Source: Veillonellaceae bacterium (lineage in GTDB: Bacteria; Bacillota_C; Negativicutes; UBA1444). Taken from it: a DNA stretch of 64,000 bases. The stretch spans positions 1-64,000 of the forward strand of contig JAAZNU010000020.1 in NCBI GenBank assembly GCA_012798135.1, read 5' to 3'. Under the pieces are notes generated by a model. The model had not been told where the DNA came from. It made no database searches and saw only the letters and a list, made by a program, of their open reading frames with translations. A program made the position numbers and the translations under genes. Positions 1 to 6,958 of the stretch are shown piece after piece; within the stretch, counting starts at the first letter, position 1, and the number at the start of each line of letters is the position of its first letter.

Positions 1-60
1 GACGCCGTTGGCGATGACGACGCCGATCCGGGAGTCCTGGGGCGTTTTCTCAACAGCCAT
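1..60 (-). CDS. Unidentified protein, N-terminal 20 residues only
   Basis: The start of a gene that leaves the window on the left. The ATG is preceded by a GGAGGG ribosome binding site at good spacing. The 20 visible residues (starting MAVEKTPQDS, then a hydrophobic strand-like stretch IGVVIA) are too few to place in a family. It lies directly downstream of a structured leader with a terminator-like hairpin, so its expression may be controlled by transcription attenuation. No function is proposed. Confidence 0.6.
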   Translation of the reverse strand, partial: MAVEKTPQDSRIGVVIANGV

Positions 61-112
61 GAGGATCCCTCCTTCCATTTTTTACTCGCACCCGCATCCC
101 GCCTGAAATACA

Positions 113-254
113 AAAGGGACACGCCATGGCGACGTGTCCCTTTATCGTGGGGATGGAGGTACTATATGGCAGCCGCAGGGTAATCAGTCCTGCGGGTGTG
201 CCCGTGTCGTTCGCTCCATCCCCTCTAGAGCTATGCAGTTGTGATCTTGTCTAC
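113..254 (-). promoter_or_regulatory. Structured leader RNA with terminator (riboswitch-like or small RNA)
   Basis: Read on the minus strand, a 10-bp perfect outer stem (214-223 with 149-158, GGGGATGGAG / CTCCATCCCC) encloses a 7-bp hairpin (189-195 with 173-179). It is followed by an 11-bp hairpin (133-143 with 113-123) and a short T run, which is the shape of an intrinsic terminator. GACACG in the enclosed region (complement of 203-208) could pair with CGTGTC in the terminator 3' arm, giving an alternative fold. Aptamer-like domain, terminator and then a gene with its own ribosome binding site is the usual riboswitch order. I could not match it to a named class; it may also be a short independent RNA of about 140 nt. 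Confidence 0.55.
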
Positions 255-260
255 ATTCTT

Positions 261-289
261 ATTATACCGCGCTTCAATCGTCCGTGAAC
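261..289 (-). promoter_or_regulatory. Promoter for the structured leader
   Basis: On the minus strand a perfect TATAAT (-10, 261-266) sits 17 bp from GTTCAC, a weak -35 (284-289). Start of transcription would be near 254, just upstream of the structured leader and downstream of the transporter stop codon. Confidence 0.5.
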
Positions 290-304
290 GCCCCGGGCGA
301 ACTT

Positions 305-1471
305 TTACCCCGCGGATTTTTCCTGATGGGATTCGTACCAGCGGTTCAGCAGGATTTTGACCGAAGCCGCCACCGGCACCGCCGTCAGCATGCCGAACAA
401 TCCGCCCACATTGCCGCCGATGACGATGGCCAGCATGGTGAACACCGGGTGCAGGCCCACACTGTCGCCGACGATTTTCGGCGCCAGCAGGTTGTTGTCG
501 ATCTGCTGCACCAGAATCATGCCCACCGTCGCCCACAGGGCCAGTAGCGGCTGCCCGCTGAGCAACGCGATCAGCACAGCCAGGACCGTACCGGCGATGG
601 GGCCGATGTAGGGAATCATGTTGCAGATGCCGGAGATGACGCCGATCATGATCGCGTAATCGATGCCGATCAGATAAAGGACCACGGCCGACAACAGGCC
701 GACGATCGCGGCTTCCAACAGTTGGCCCCGGATGTAGCGGCGGAAGGTGTCGTCGACGATGGCCAGCACTTCCGCCACTTTCGCGCCGGCGGCGTTGCGG
801 CCGAACAACAGCCCGAACAGCTTGTGCCACAGGTCGGCAAAGTACTCGGCGTCCTTGATCAGATAAATGCTGAGCACCGCGGCCAGCACGAATGTAAAGA
901 GGTTGCCACCGAGGGAAATCACGAAGCCGGCGGTATGTTCGAGGATATAGGCGAAATAGCGCTGTACCGAGCTGACCAGCTCGGCGATCTTCTCATTGAG
1001 GTTGGCGCCGATCGGGATATTCAGGCTTTGCAGCTTCTCCGTGATGGCGTTCACCGACAGGATGGATTTTTTCTGATATTCCGCCAGATCGGTGATCATG
1101 TCCGTCAGGGTCGCGTTATTGGACAGCTTGCCGCCGATCATCGCGTAAATCCCGTAAACCAGGCCCACGAAGACGGCGATCACCGCCAGATACACGACCA
1201 CGATGCCGACGGTACGGCGGGCCCCCGGACTTTTGACGAGCGGCCGGCGCGCCAGGAAGGTTTCAACGGCCTGCACCCCCGGCCGCAGCAGATACACGAT
1301 GATCAGGGCGCCGAGCAGCGGCGTCAGCAGTTGTTCCAGTGTGCCCAGGGCAGCAGCGAGCAACGGCCACAACACGCCGACATGGTTGATCAGGGTGATC
1401 CCCAGATAGATCATCAGGCCGGTGGCCGTGGCATAAAGGGCATATTGGCGCAAGTCCCTGTCCGGTTTCAT
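305..1471 (-). CDS. AI-2E family transporter (PF01594 type membrane protein)
   Basis: A 388-residue integral membrane protein with about seven to eight hydrophobic segments, two near the N-terminus, a less hydrophobic central part, and a run of helices towards the C-terminus. The C-terminal section around GISGICNMIPYIGPIAG is the signature region of the AI-2E transporter (YrrI/PerM/TqsA) superfamily. Members are reported as exporters or Na+/H+ antiporters; the substrate here cannot be read from sequence. ATG at 1471 is preferred over the GTG six bases upstream because the AAAGGCGA ribosome binding site is then correctly spaced. In many Firmicutes a homologue lies beside alaS; the downstream gene here is different. 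It appears monocistronic or the end of an operon. Confidence 0.85.
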   Translation of the reverse strand: MKPDRDLRQYALYATATGLMIYLGITLINHVGVLWPLLAAALGTLEQLLTPLLGALIIVYLLRPGVQAVETFLARRPLVKSPGARRTVGIVVVYLAVIAVFVGLVYGIYAMIGGKLSNNATLTDMITDLAEYQKKSILSVNAITEKLQSLNIPIGANLNEKIAELVSSVQRYFAYILEHTAGFVISLGGNLFTFVLAAVLSIYLIKDAEYFADLWHKLFGLLFGRNAAGAKVAEVLAIVDDTFRRYIRGQLLEAAIVGLLSAVVLYLIGIDYAIMIGVISGICNMIPYIGPIAGTVLAVLIALLSGQPLLALWATVGMILVQQIDNNLLAPKIVGDSVGLHPVFTMLAIVIGGNVGGLFGMLTAVPVAASVKILLNRWYESHQEKSAG

Positions 1472-1551
1472 GTTCACTCGCCTTTCCCGGCCGAACGGTG
1501 TGCGAGCGGCCGCGCCGGATTCGTTGAATCTGGTTTCTGCCTAGAACAATA

Positions 1552-2127
1552 CTATATGCACCCTGCTTCGTCAATATCGGCGGTCGCCGGCAACTCGGCC
1601 GCATAATCGGCGACCGCCGCGGCGATCGCCGCGCCCAGCCGCCACTGCTCCAGCCGGTCGGTCAGCATCGCCCGGTCCACGGCGTTCGAGATAAACCCGC
1701 ATTCCAACAGAGCCGCCGGGCACCGGGTCTCCCGCAGCACCTGGAAATCGGCTTCCTTGACGCCCCGGTCCTCGGTCAGCAGGGCGTCCGTCACGCAAAA
1801 CTGCAGGCAGGACGCCAGTTTGCGGCCGTTGATGCTGTCTGGGAAGCAGTAGGTTTCCGTTCCCTCGGCATCGGGTCGGGTCGCCGCATTGCAGTGAATA
1901 CTGATAAACAGGTCGGCGTCCCACTCATTCGCCAGCGCCGCCCGGAAAGCCAGTTCGTCGTTGTCGATGTTCCGGCCGCGGGTGAGCCGGACCTCATGGC
2001 CGCGTTGCCGGAGTTCCTGCGTGGCGAACCAGGCGATGCGGTAGACGATTTCGGCTTCCGTCACGCCGCCGGCGCAGGCGCCCGGCTCGAATTCACCGCT
2101 GTGCCCCGGATCCAGTACGATTTTCAT
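1552..2127 (-). CDS. N-acetylmuramoyl-L-alanine amidase (Amidase_3)
   Basis: A 191-residue zinc amidase that cleaves the bond between MurNAc and L-alanine in peptidoglycan. It is a single catalytic domain: DPGH with zinc ligand H9, second ligand E24, H78 in SIHCNA, and catalytic E142 in LLECGF, all intact. There is no signal peptide or cell-wall-binding domain, which is more typical of a phage or prophage endolysin than of a secreted autolysin. GAGGAATAAAGG precedes the ATG. It lies 73 bp downstream of a phage-type helicase loader and on the same strand, so it probably belongs to the same small phage-derived island, though a CwlD-like housekeeping role cannot be excluded. Confidence 0.85.
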   Translation of the reverse strand: MKIVLDPGHSGEFEPGACAGGVTEAEIVYRIAWFATQELRQRGHEVRLTRGRNIDNDELAFRAALANEWDADLFISIHCNAATRPDAEGTETYCFPDSINGRKLASCLQFCVTDALLTEDRGVKEADFQVLRETRCPAALLECGFISNAVDRAMLTDRLEQWRLGAAIAAAVADYAAELPATADIDEAGCI

Positions 2128-2200
2128 CCTTTATTCCTCCCCGTTCCCGCATCACCCTCCCGGTTCGGGAAGTTTCGGGCCTGCGGGAATCACGAATCTC

Positions 2201-2722
2201 TCACTTAACGCTCAATTTTCCCGCCAGCGCCCGGACCACGGCATCCATTCCGGACAGCGCCAGCGCCTCTTCGTTTGCGCGGGTTTCCTGGTATTTGCCT
2301 CGCATCGATTCGTACAACCGCAAAAAATGTGCCCGGTCCGCTTCGGGGTTGCTGCTGTCGCACAACTGCCGCCAGCCGATCGCCTGTGCGGCCCGTCGCA
2401 CCAAATCGCAGCTATATAGCGGCGCCTGATAGATACCGACGTCGCGGATCAGCCGGTTGACTTCCTCCCAAGCCTCGGCGGCGGTCGGCAGCTGTTCGCG
2501 CTGCGGGTCCAGTTCGGCGGCGGCCGCCACGATCTGGGCGACGCTCGGGAAGAACTGGGATTCGCGGCACACTTTGATGATCGCCGTCTTGGCGAGCACC
2601 GCGTCCATATCCGCCAGCATCACCGACCAGGCCTGAACGATCGGCCGCGGATCCCTGGTCTGCATTGACGGATAGGAGCTCGACGCCAGCGCCACCAAGG
2701 TCAGGATCTCGGCCCGGGTCAT
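2201..2722 (-). CDS. Phage helicase loader/inhibitor-like protein
   Basis: A 173-residue, mainly helical protein. The N-terminal pattern (MTRAEILTLVALASSSYP, then a conserved aromatic/acidic helix with VQAWSVMLADMD) resembles the loader-and-inhibitor family of phage SPP1 G40P (PF11417 type), which delivers the replicative helicase to the origin. A charged C-terminal half with REQLPTAAEAWEEVNRL resembles the helicase-binding part of such loaders. It overlaps the 3' end of the upstream replisome organiser by 4 bp (ATGA arrangement), so the two are translationally coupled. Family assignment is by pattern only. Confidence 0.7.
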   Translation of the reverse strand: MTRAEILTLVALASSSYPSMQTRDPRPIVQAWSVMLADMDAVLAKTAIIKVCRESQFFPSVAQIVAAAAELDPQREQLPTAAEAWEEVNRLIRDVGIYQAPLYSCDLVRRAAQAIGWRQLCDSSNPEADRAHFLRLYESMRGKYQETRANEEALALSGMDAVVRALAGKLSVK

Positions 2723-3543
2723 GTTTCTTCCTCATGGATCATGTCCTCCAGGCGGCCCATGAAGGTCCGGGGTCCGCCGGGCGATAGCCCCGAACCGCTG
2801 CTCTCTTCACGGTATCGGTTGATCACCCAGGACTGGATGCCTTTGTAATCATCGCGATATTCGCGACACTTGCGGGGATGGTTCGACTTGTAGGCGTCCA
2901 GCAGGGAAATGATTCGCGCTGCCCCTTGCTCGCCGAAGCTCCGGTCCAGCCGTTCCCGTTCCGCCGGTTTCAGATACACGGTGTCCGCCTGCCTCACCAC
3001 CCCGGAACGACGGGCGGACGGACAGGCCACGGTCCGACCGGGCGCCGCCGCGCTTTCACGTTCCTTCTCTACTGTACTCTTCTTTGCTTTGCTATCCTCT
3101 TCTCTACTATTCTTTTCTTTGTCGGTTTCTGTCGGAATTACGCCGGCATCGACGGGGTTTTCGCTACAGAAACTCGGTTTGTGCGGCAATTCGCACTTGC
3201 GCCGCTCAAATACCGGCGTTAAATTTTGAATAAACGATTCGCTCCAGATGATCCGGTCCGCCCAGAGGCTGGCGTCGATCGCGCCGATTCCGGCCAGCTT
3301 GTTCAAAATGGCGACGGCGACAGCCTCGCTCACCCGCGTCCGCGACAGCAGGTACTCCCACTCCGACGAATTGTCGCAGCGACAGGTGAACTCGTCGGAA
3401 TCGCCGAGCATCTCCAGCAATTTGAACCAGAACGCGTAGCCGTCGTTCCCCCAGTGCGCCTCCAAAATGGCGATCGTTTTTTCCGAATGCGTCACATGAG
3501 GGAAATAGTCAACTTTCGATTTCATGGGTCGTGCCACCGGCAT
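2719..3543 (-). CDS. Phage replisome organiser (Lin1244/Lin1753-like N-terminal domain)
   Basis: A 274-residue protein. Residues about 10-100 (YFPHVTHSEKTIAILEAHWG, then a winged-helix-like domain) match the DUF4373/Lin1244-Lin1753 domain found at the N-terminus of phage DnaD-like replication initiators. A charged linker rich in K, E and S follows, and a helical C-terminal region (LDRSFGEQGAARIISLLDAY) that typically contacts helicase loader or DNA. GAGAGGAG lies just upstream of ATG at 3543; spacing is short, so the downstream GTG at 3537 is a possible alternative. It pairs with the helicase loader downstream and is divergent from a cI-like repressor, the normal arrangement of an early phage replication module. 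Confidence 0.75.
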   Translation of the reverse strand: MPVARPMKSKVDYFPHVTHSEKTIAILEAHWGNDGYAFWFKLLEMLGDSDEFTCRCDNSSEWEYLLSRTRVSEAVAVAILNKLAGIGAIDASLWADRIIWSESFIQNLTPVFERRKCELPHKPSFCSENPVDAGVIPTETDKEKNSREEDSKAKKSTVEKERESAAAPGRTVACPSARRSGVVRQADTVYLKPAERERLDRSFGEQGAARIISLLDAYKSNHPRKCREYRDDYKGIQSWVINRYREESSGSGLSPGGPRTFMGRLEDMIHEEET

Positions 3544-3674
3544 CAGCTCCTCTCGCGGCGGCGTTATTATTTCTATTTATAATATTAACATTATTATATC
3601 ACTATTTGTAATAACTCACCACATTCGGACCGGTCCGCCCCTGAATGAAATTCGCTGGCTTTATCGTTCTTCTC

Positions 3675-3703
3675 TTGCGGTCGTTATAACTTCAAGCTAT
3701 AAT
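3675..3703 (+). promoter_or_regulatory. Promoter with overlapping palindromic operator for the XRE repressor
   Basis: TTGCGG (-35, 3675-3680) and a perfect TATAAT (-10, 3698-3703) are 17 bp apart. An imperfect 19-bp palindrome (3684-3702, TTATAaCTTcAAGcTATAA) fills the spacer and overlaps the -10. That placement fits autorepression by the XRE protein encoded 41 bp downstream. The wider gap 3544-3743 is unusually AT-rich (3565-3620) and should also hold the divergent promoter for the replication genes, which I could not place with confidence. Confidence 0.7.
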
Positions 3704-3743
3704 TTAAGTGGCAATTTGCATTCACAATCAAGGAGGCGACGCG

Positions 3744-4109
3744 ATGCCGCTCGGCGAAAAAGTTCGGCTGGCACGGCAACAATCGGGCATGACAACGCAG
3801 GCCCTGGCGGAAAAGACCGGGATATCGCAACCCTACATCAGCGAAATCGAAAACGGCCACAAAACGCCCAGCACCCGTACCCTGATCCGCCTGGCGGACG
3901 CGTTGAACGTCAACGCCGAGTTTTTGCTGCGCGACGATATCGTCGCCGTCGAAGAGCTCGGGCTTCCGGCGGCAATCCAAAAAAAAATCGACAGCACGAA
4001 GTATTTTCCCTACTTCGTGCCTGTCGACAAAGCGATCTCTACTGGTGTGACGCCGGAAGAAATGCTGGAGCTGATTGATTTTATCGAAAAATTTCGTCGG
4101 GCAAAATGA
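3744..4109 (+). CDS. XRE-family (cI-like) transcriptional regulator
   Basis: A 121-residue repressor. A helix-turn-helix occupies residues about 5-60 (LGEKVRLARQQSGMTTQALA, then SQPYISEIENG, the recognition helix pattern of the lambda-cI/XRE fold). A short C-terminal helical domain follows, probably for dimerisation; there is no LexA-type protease domain. The start at 3744 is fixed by AGGAGG seven bases upstream; a longer upstream frame is ignored. It is divergent from the replisome organiser and helicase loader and likely holds the phage island silent. Its 3' end overlaps a small convergent gene by 29 bp. Confidence 0.85.
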   Translation: MPLGEKVRLARQQSGMTTQALAEKTGISQPYISEIENGHKTPSTRTLIRLADALNVNAEFLLRDDIVAVEELGLPAAIQKKIDSTKYFPYFVPVDKAISTGVTPEEMLELIDFIEKFRRAK

Positions 4110-4248
4110 TCCGGTGGCTGCCGGGATGCTCGTGGCGAAATTCCTCTTCGTACTCCGGATTCACCACATATATGCCCGCAACGAATACCCATTTCTTATC
4201 TTTTTTCCACAGATGAACTACATACTCATGCTCTTCTACCTGGCTCAA
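4081..4248 (-). CDS. Small uncharacterised protein, 55 residues, TTG start
   Basis: A short frame with protein-like composition: charged N-terminus, VVHLWKKDKKWVFVAGIYVV (likely beta strands), then an acidic/His region ending in LPDEIFR. TTG is preceded by GGAGG ten bases upstream, with no ATG available in frame. It ends 29 bp inside the convergent XRE gene. A palindrome-rich segment with a TATACT -10 lies immediately upstream, supporting a real, regulated transcript. I recognise no family. It may be an accessory or antirepressor-like protein of the phage island, but that is speculation from position. Confidence 0.5.
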   Translation of the reverse strand: MSQVEEHEYVVHLWKKDKKWVFVAGIYVVNPEYEEEFRHEHPGSHRIILPDEIFR

Positions 4249-4285
4249 CAGACCTGCGCCTCCATTTTCCCCCTGTTCCTATTTT

Positions 4286-4330
4286 GCGCGATTACTTAAT
4301 CGCTATACGCTATTACGATAATAGTATAGC
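4286..4330 (-). promoter_or_regulatory. Palindrome cluster / probable operator-promoter of the 55-residue gene
   Basis: Two inverted repeats are stacked here: GCGATTA-CT-TAATCGC (4288-4303) and a longer dyad 4302-4330 whose arms GCTATAC..TATTA and TAATA-GTATAGC match over 12 positions with a two-base bulge. The minus-strand TATACT (4323-4328) lies inside the second dyad, so a bound regulator would block transcription. Confidence 0.5.
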
Positions 4331-4385
4331 ACGTATCGTCAGGGAAATAAGCCCCCGTATTAGAAATTTCGTGGGAAAGTTAAGC

Positions 4386-4434
4386 AAAGCCATCCCGTTC
4401 AATCTGATCGGGATGGCTTTGTTGTTTTTCTTTC
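4386..4434. terminator. Intrinsic terminator hairpin
   Basis: A perfect 12-bp stem, AAAGCCATCCCG (4386-4397) with CGGGATGGCTTT (4409-4420). On the plus strand it is followed by GTTGTTTTTC; on the minus strand the T tract is weak. It sits downstream of the cupin gene read leftward, and may work in both directions. Confidence 0.65.
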
Positions 4435-4449
4435 AACAAAGGTGCCGTT

Positions 4450-4905
4450 TCACTCCACGGGAACGCGGTCGTTGCCGCCCGCCTGCGGCGGTGTGAAGAT
4501 CGACACGATGCTTAGTTGCTCGCCGGGCGCGCAACGCGTAGCGTGAACCGCTCCCCGGGGATTGACGTGGACATCGCCGGCCTTGACCGGCACCCACTTC
4601 CCGTCGATGAGCATTTCGCCTTTGCCCTTGTAGATCACCACGATTTCATCGGCGCTGGTGTGGAAGTGCTTGGGCAGCACCAGTCCGGTGGAATTGATCA
4701 GGAAAACCGCGCTGCGGGGCGATTCGAAAACCTTCGCCATCTTGGGCTTTTCGCCGGCTTTAACCGGATTTTCGGCCAGCCACTGGTCGAGGTTAGTCAG
4801 AAACGAGTGGTCAGGAACGGAGTCGATCGCCGGCGGCTCGGGCGCCGCCAGAACAGGCACGGTAAGAAGGAACAGACATGCCAGAACCAGACCCAGTTTC
4901 TTCAC
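4450..4905 (-). CDS. Secreted single-domain cupin protein
   Basis: A 151-residue exported protein. GTG start with GGGGGAG nine bases upstream, then MKKLGLVLACLFLLTVPVLA, a clear signal peptide with likely cleavage after VLAA. The mature part holds a cupin barrel: metal-site motif LPKHFHTSADEIVVIYKGKG (His, His, Glu) and a second motif GDVHVNPRGAVHATR (His). The metal-binding residues look intact. Secreted cupins of this type include small enzymes and sugar or metal binding proteins; the substrate is not evident. A longer upstream reading frame without a matching ribosome binding site was not used. Confidence 0.75.
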   Translation of the reverse strand: MKKLGLVLACLFLLTVPVLAAPEPPAIDSVPDHSFLTNLDQWLAENPVKAGEKPKMAKVFESPRSAVFLINSTGLVLPKHFHTSADEIVVIYKGKGEMLIDGKWVPVKAGDVHVNPRGAVHATRCAPGEQLSIVSIFTPPQAGGNDRVPVE

Positions 4906-5095
4906 CAAAACAATCTCCCCCCATGATTTAATCGGCCCCCTGGTGCAGGCCTCAATCAACAACCTGTATAAGTATTTTCCGTTTGTTTAGGAACTCCTGC
5001 TAAAATTGGCGTAATTTCCTTTTTTGTTTACGCCGGGCGATCATAAGTAGTATCATAAAATCGAAGAAAGCACCTTAAGGAAACGGGGAGTGCGT

Positions 5096-6082
5096 ATGAA
5101 ATTCATTTGCGCGGAATGCGGCCGCGAGTATCCGCTGGCCGGACTGGACTACCAATGCCAGTGCGGCGGTCTGTTTCAGCTGAGCAAGGCGCCCGGGGAA
5201 ACCGTCGGCGCGAGCGTCTCGCTGGGCGAAGTCCCGACGCCGGTGCTGCGGCGCAAACTGGGCAACACCGAAGTAAACCTGAAACTGGATTATTTGCAGC
5301 CAACCGGCTCATTCAAGGATCGCGGCGCGTTCGTTCTGATCAACAAACTGCGGGAGCTGGGAATCCGCGAGGTGGTGGAGGACTCCTCGGGCAATGCCGG
5401 CGCCGCCATTGCCGGTTATTGCGCCGCCGCCGGAATCCGCTGCAACATTTATCTGCCCGCGAGCACTTCCGCCGGCAAAATCAAGCAGGTCATGGCCTAC
5501 AAGGCCAATCTGGTCAAAGTACCCGGCAGCCGCGACGACACCGCCCAGGCGATCCTGCAGGCGGCGAAAACGATCTATTATGCCTCCCATGTGTATAATC
5601 CGCTGTTTTTCGAGGGAACAAAGTCGCTCGCCTACGAGATCAAAGCGCAAGTCGGCATTCCCGATTATATTTTCGTGCCGGCCGGTAACGGCACCATGCT
5701 GCTCGGCGCCTACATCGGCTTCCGGGAGTTGGGGAAACTCCCCCGCATCATCGCCGTCCAGAGCCGGAACTGCGCTCCCGTGGCCGCCGCCTTCCACGGA
5801 CGGATGCCTGAACCGCCCCTGCCGACGGTCGCCGAGGGCATCGCGATCGGCCAGCCCCGGCGATTGAGCGAAATGCTCGCCGCCGTCCGGGCGAGCCATG
5901 GCGATTTCATCACCGTCGATGATGACAGCGTACTCCGCGCTCAGGAACTGCTGGGCGGGATGGGCATCTATATCGAGCCGACCGCCGGTGCCGCCGTGGC
6001 CGGGATGCTGCAATGCTTCCCCGATGACGACCGCGGCCTCAACATCGTGGTCCCACTGACCGGCAGCGGCCTAAAAAAGTAA
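5096..6082 (+). CDS. Threonine-synthase-like PLP-dependent enzyme
   Basis: A 328-residue fold-type II PLP enzyme. The N-terminus is a zinc-ribbon-like piece (CAECGREYP ... YQCQCGG), as found in threonine synthases. The PLP lysine is in PTGSFKDRGA (about residue 75). The phosphate-binding loop includes SSGNAGAAIA, and a later glycine-rich GNGTMLLG is present. At about 330 residues it is shorter than full ThrC, and no hom or thrB is nearby, so it may be a threonine-synthase paralogue with another beta-replacement or ammonia-lyase activity. ATG at 5096 follows GGGGAG; GTG two codons earlier is possible. It stands alone between convergent or unrelated genes. Confidence 0.8.
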   Translation: MKFICAECGREYPLAGLDYQCQCGGLFQLSKAPGETVGASVSLGEVPTPVLRRKLGNTEVNLKLDYLQPTGSFKDRGAFVLINKLRELGIREVVEDSSGNAGAAIAGYCAAAGIRCNIYLPASTSAGKIKQVMAYKANLVKVPGSRDDTAQAILQAAKTIYYASHVYNPLFFEGTKSLAYEIKAQVGIPDYIFVPAGNGTMLLGAYIGFRELGKLPRIIAVQSRNCAPVAAAFHGRMPEPPLPTVAEGIAIGQPRRLSEMLAAVRASHGDFITVDDDSVLRAQELLGGMGIYIEPTAGAAVAGMLQCFPDDDRGLNIVVPLTGSGLKK

Positions 6083-6302
6083 AAGGACTCGCGCTTCCGT
6101 CCTCCTCCAGTATCTGTTAAAGCGCCCGTCCCCGATTTTAGCATCGCCGATCTGCTTGTCCAAGCTCTCAGCAAGAATCTCCCAGTCTGCCAAAAGATCC
6201 AAATGCAAAAAACGCCGAACTTCGAGCCGCGCCGAAGCAGCTGTGGCCCGGGGAATGTTAAGGGAGATTGCCAATTACTCAACATTAAAGAGAGTGATGA
6301 AG

Positions 6303-6479
6303 ATGGGCAAAAAGATTTGTTGGGGCGAAGTTTGCAAAAATGACGAGACGATTCATATCCGGACCCTGGTTCTGATCGGCTTGATCCTTGCCGTCGCGGT
6401 GGTCGCCGCCTGGCTCGTTTACCGATTTGTCACCGGCGCCGCTTGGTGGGATCTGCCCCTGGTTCCCACGGAGTTGTAG
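6303..6479 (+). CDS. Small single-pass membrane protein, 58 residues
   Basis: Starts MGKKICWGEVCKNDETIHIR, followed by one transmembrane helix (LVLIGLILAVAVVAAWLVYRF) and a short tail ending LVPTEL. Two N-terminal cysteines (ICWGEVC) could bind metal or haem or form a disulfide. GAGAG lies eight bases before this ATG; an ATG two codons upstream also exists. No family is recognised. A weak terminator follows before the XRE/membrane pair. The segment 6083-6302 before it holds no gene I can support. Confidence 0.5.
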   Translation: MGKKICWGEVCKNDETIHIRTLVLIGLILAVAVVAAWLVYRFVTGAAWWDLPLVPTEL

Positions 6480-6540
6480 CTCGTCCGCCTGCTCCGCCAA
6501 GGGCGCCAGCATGGAGGAATCATTATGGAGCAAGCCTTGT

Positions 6541-6573
6541 CTGTCGGCTGTAGTGACGGCAGCGCTTTTTTTT
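6541..6573 (+). terminator. Possible intrinsic terminator
   Basis: CTGTCG (6541-6546) can pair with CGGCAG (6557-6562) with one G-U, followed three bases later by eight T residues (6566-6573). Reasonable end for the 58-residue membrane protein gene. Confidence 0.45.
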
Positions 6574-6603
6574 GCTCAAATTTCGGCAAGCGTAAAAATA
6601 AGT

Positions 6604-6632
6604 TTGACAAAATGTATAGTTTATTATACTAT
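6604..6632 (+). promoter_or_regulatory. Strong promoter with dyad, for the XRE/membrane pair
   Basis: A perfect TTGACA (-35) is followed at 17 bp by TACTAT (or at 15 bp by TATACT). Inverted arms ATAGT (6616-6620) and ACTAT (6628-6632) overlap the -10 and could be the binding site of the XRE protein encoded about 95 bp downstream. Confidence 0.65.
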
Positions 6633-6727
6633 TTCTATGAGATGAAAATGAAATTGCCGGCAGAATCGGTGATCGACCGGATTATCGCCCCAGGCATGTC
6701 GTCGGTCAGAGTTAAAGGAGTGGCATA

Positions 6728-6958
6728 ATGACTAAAGCGGCAGTTCAGCTGAAAATCAGCAATCGTCTGCATGTTTTTCGGGCGGAAAAAAGGATCACCC
6801 AAGACCAACTCGCCAAAGAAATCGGCGTGACGCGAGCGACAATCCTCGCGATCGAGCGAGGCGACTACAATCCTTCGTTGGAATTGGCGTTTCGGCTGGC
6901 ACGCTTTTTTCGAACGGATATTCAGTCGATTTTTTCGGTTGAGGAGGCAGAGAAATGA
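6728..6958 (+). CDS. XRE-family transcriptional regulator, short
   Basis: A 76-residue helix-turn-helix protein. Residues about 10-65 (RLHVFRAEKRITQDQLAKEI, then TRATILAIERGDYNPSLELA) are a compact XRE domain of the type found with small membrane proteins. AAAGGAG seven bases before ATG. It overlaps the next gene by ATGA, so the pair is translated together. It probably represses its own promoter through the dyad upstream and responds to, or is sequestered by, the membrane partner; that coupling is inferred from the family, not shown. Confidence 0.85.
   Translation: MTKAAVQLKISNRLHVFRAEKRITQDQLAKEIGVTRATILAIERGDYNPSLELAFRLARFFRTDIQSIFSVEEAEK

Noticed and set aside
6071..6274. A 67-residue minus-strand frame with fairly protein-like sequence after the threonine-synthase-like gene
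   Set aside because: No ribosome binding site, overlaps the end of the upstream gene and matches no family; could be a decayed remnant, but support is too thin.
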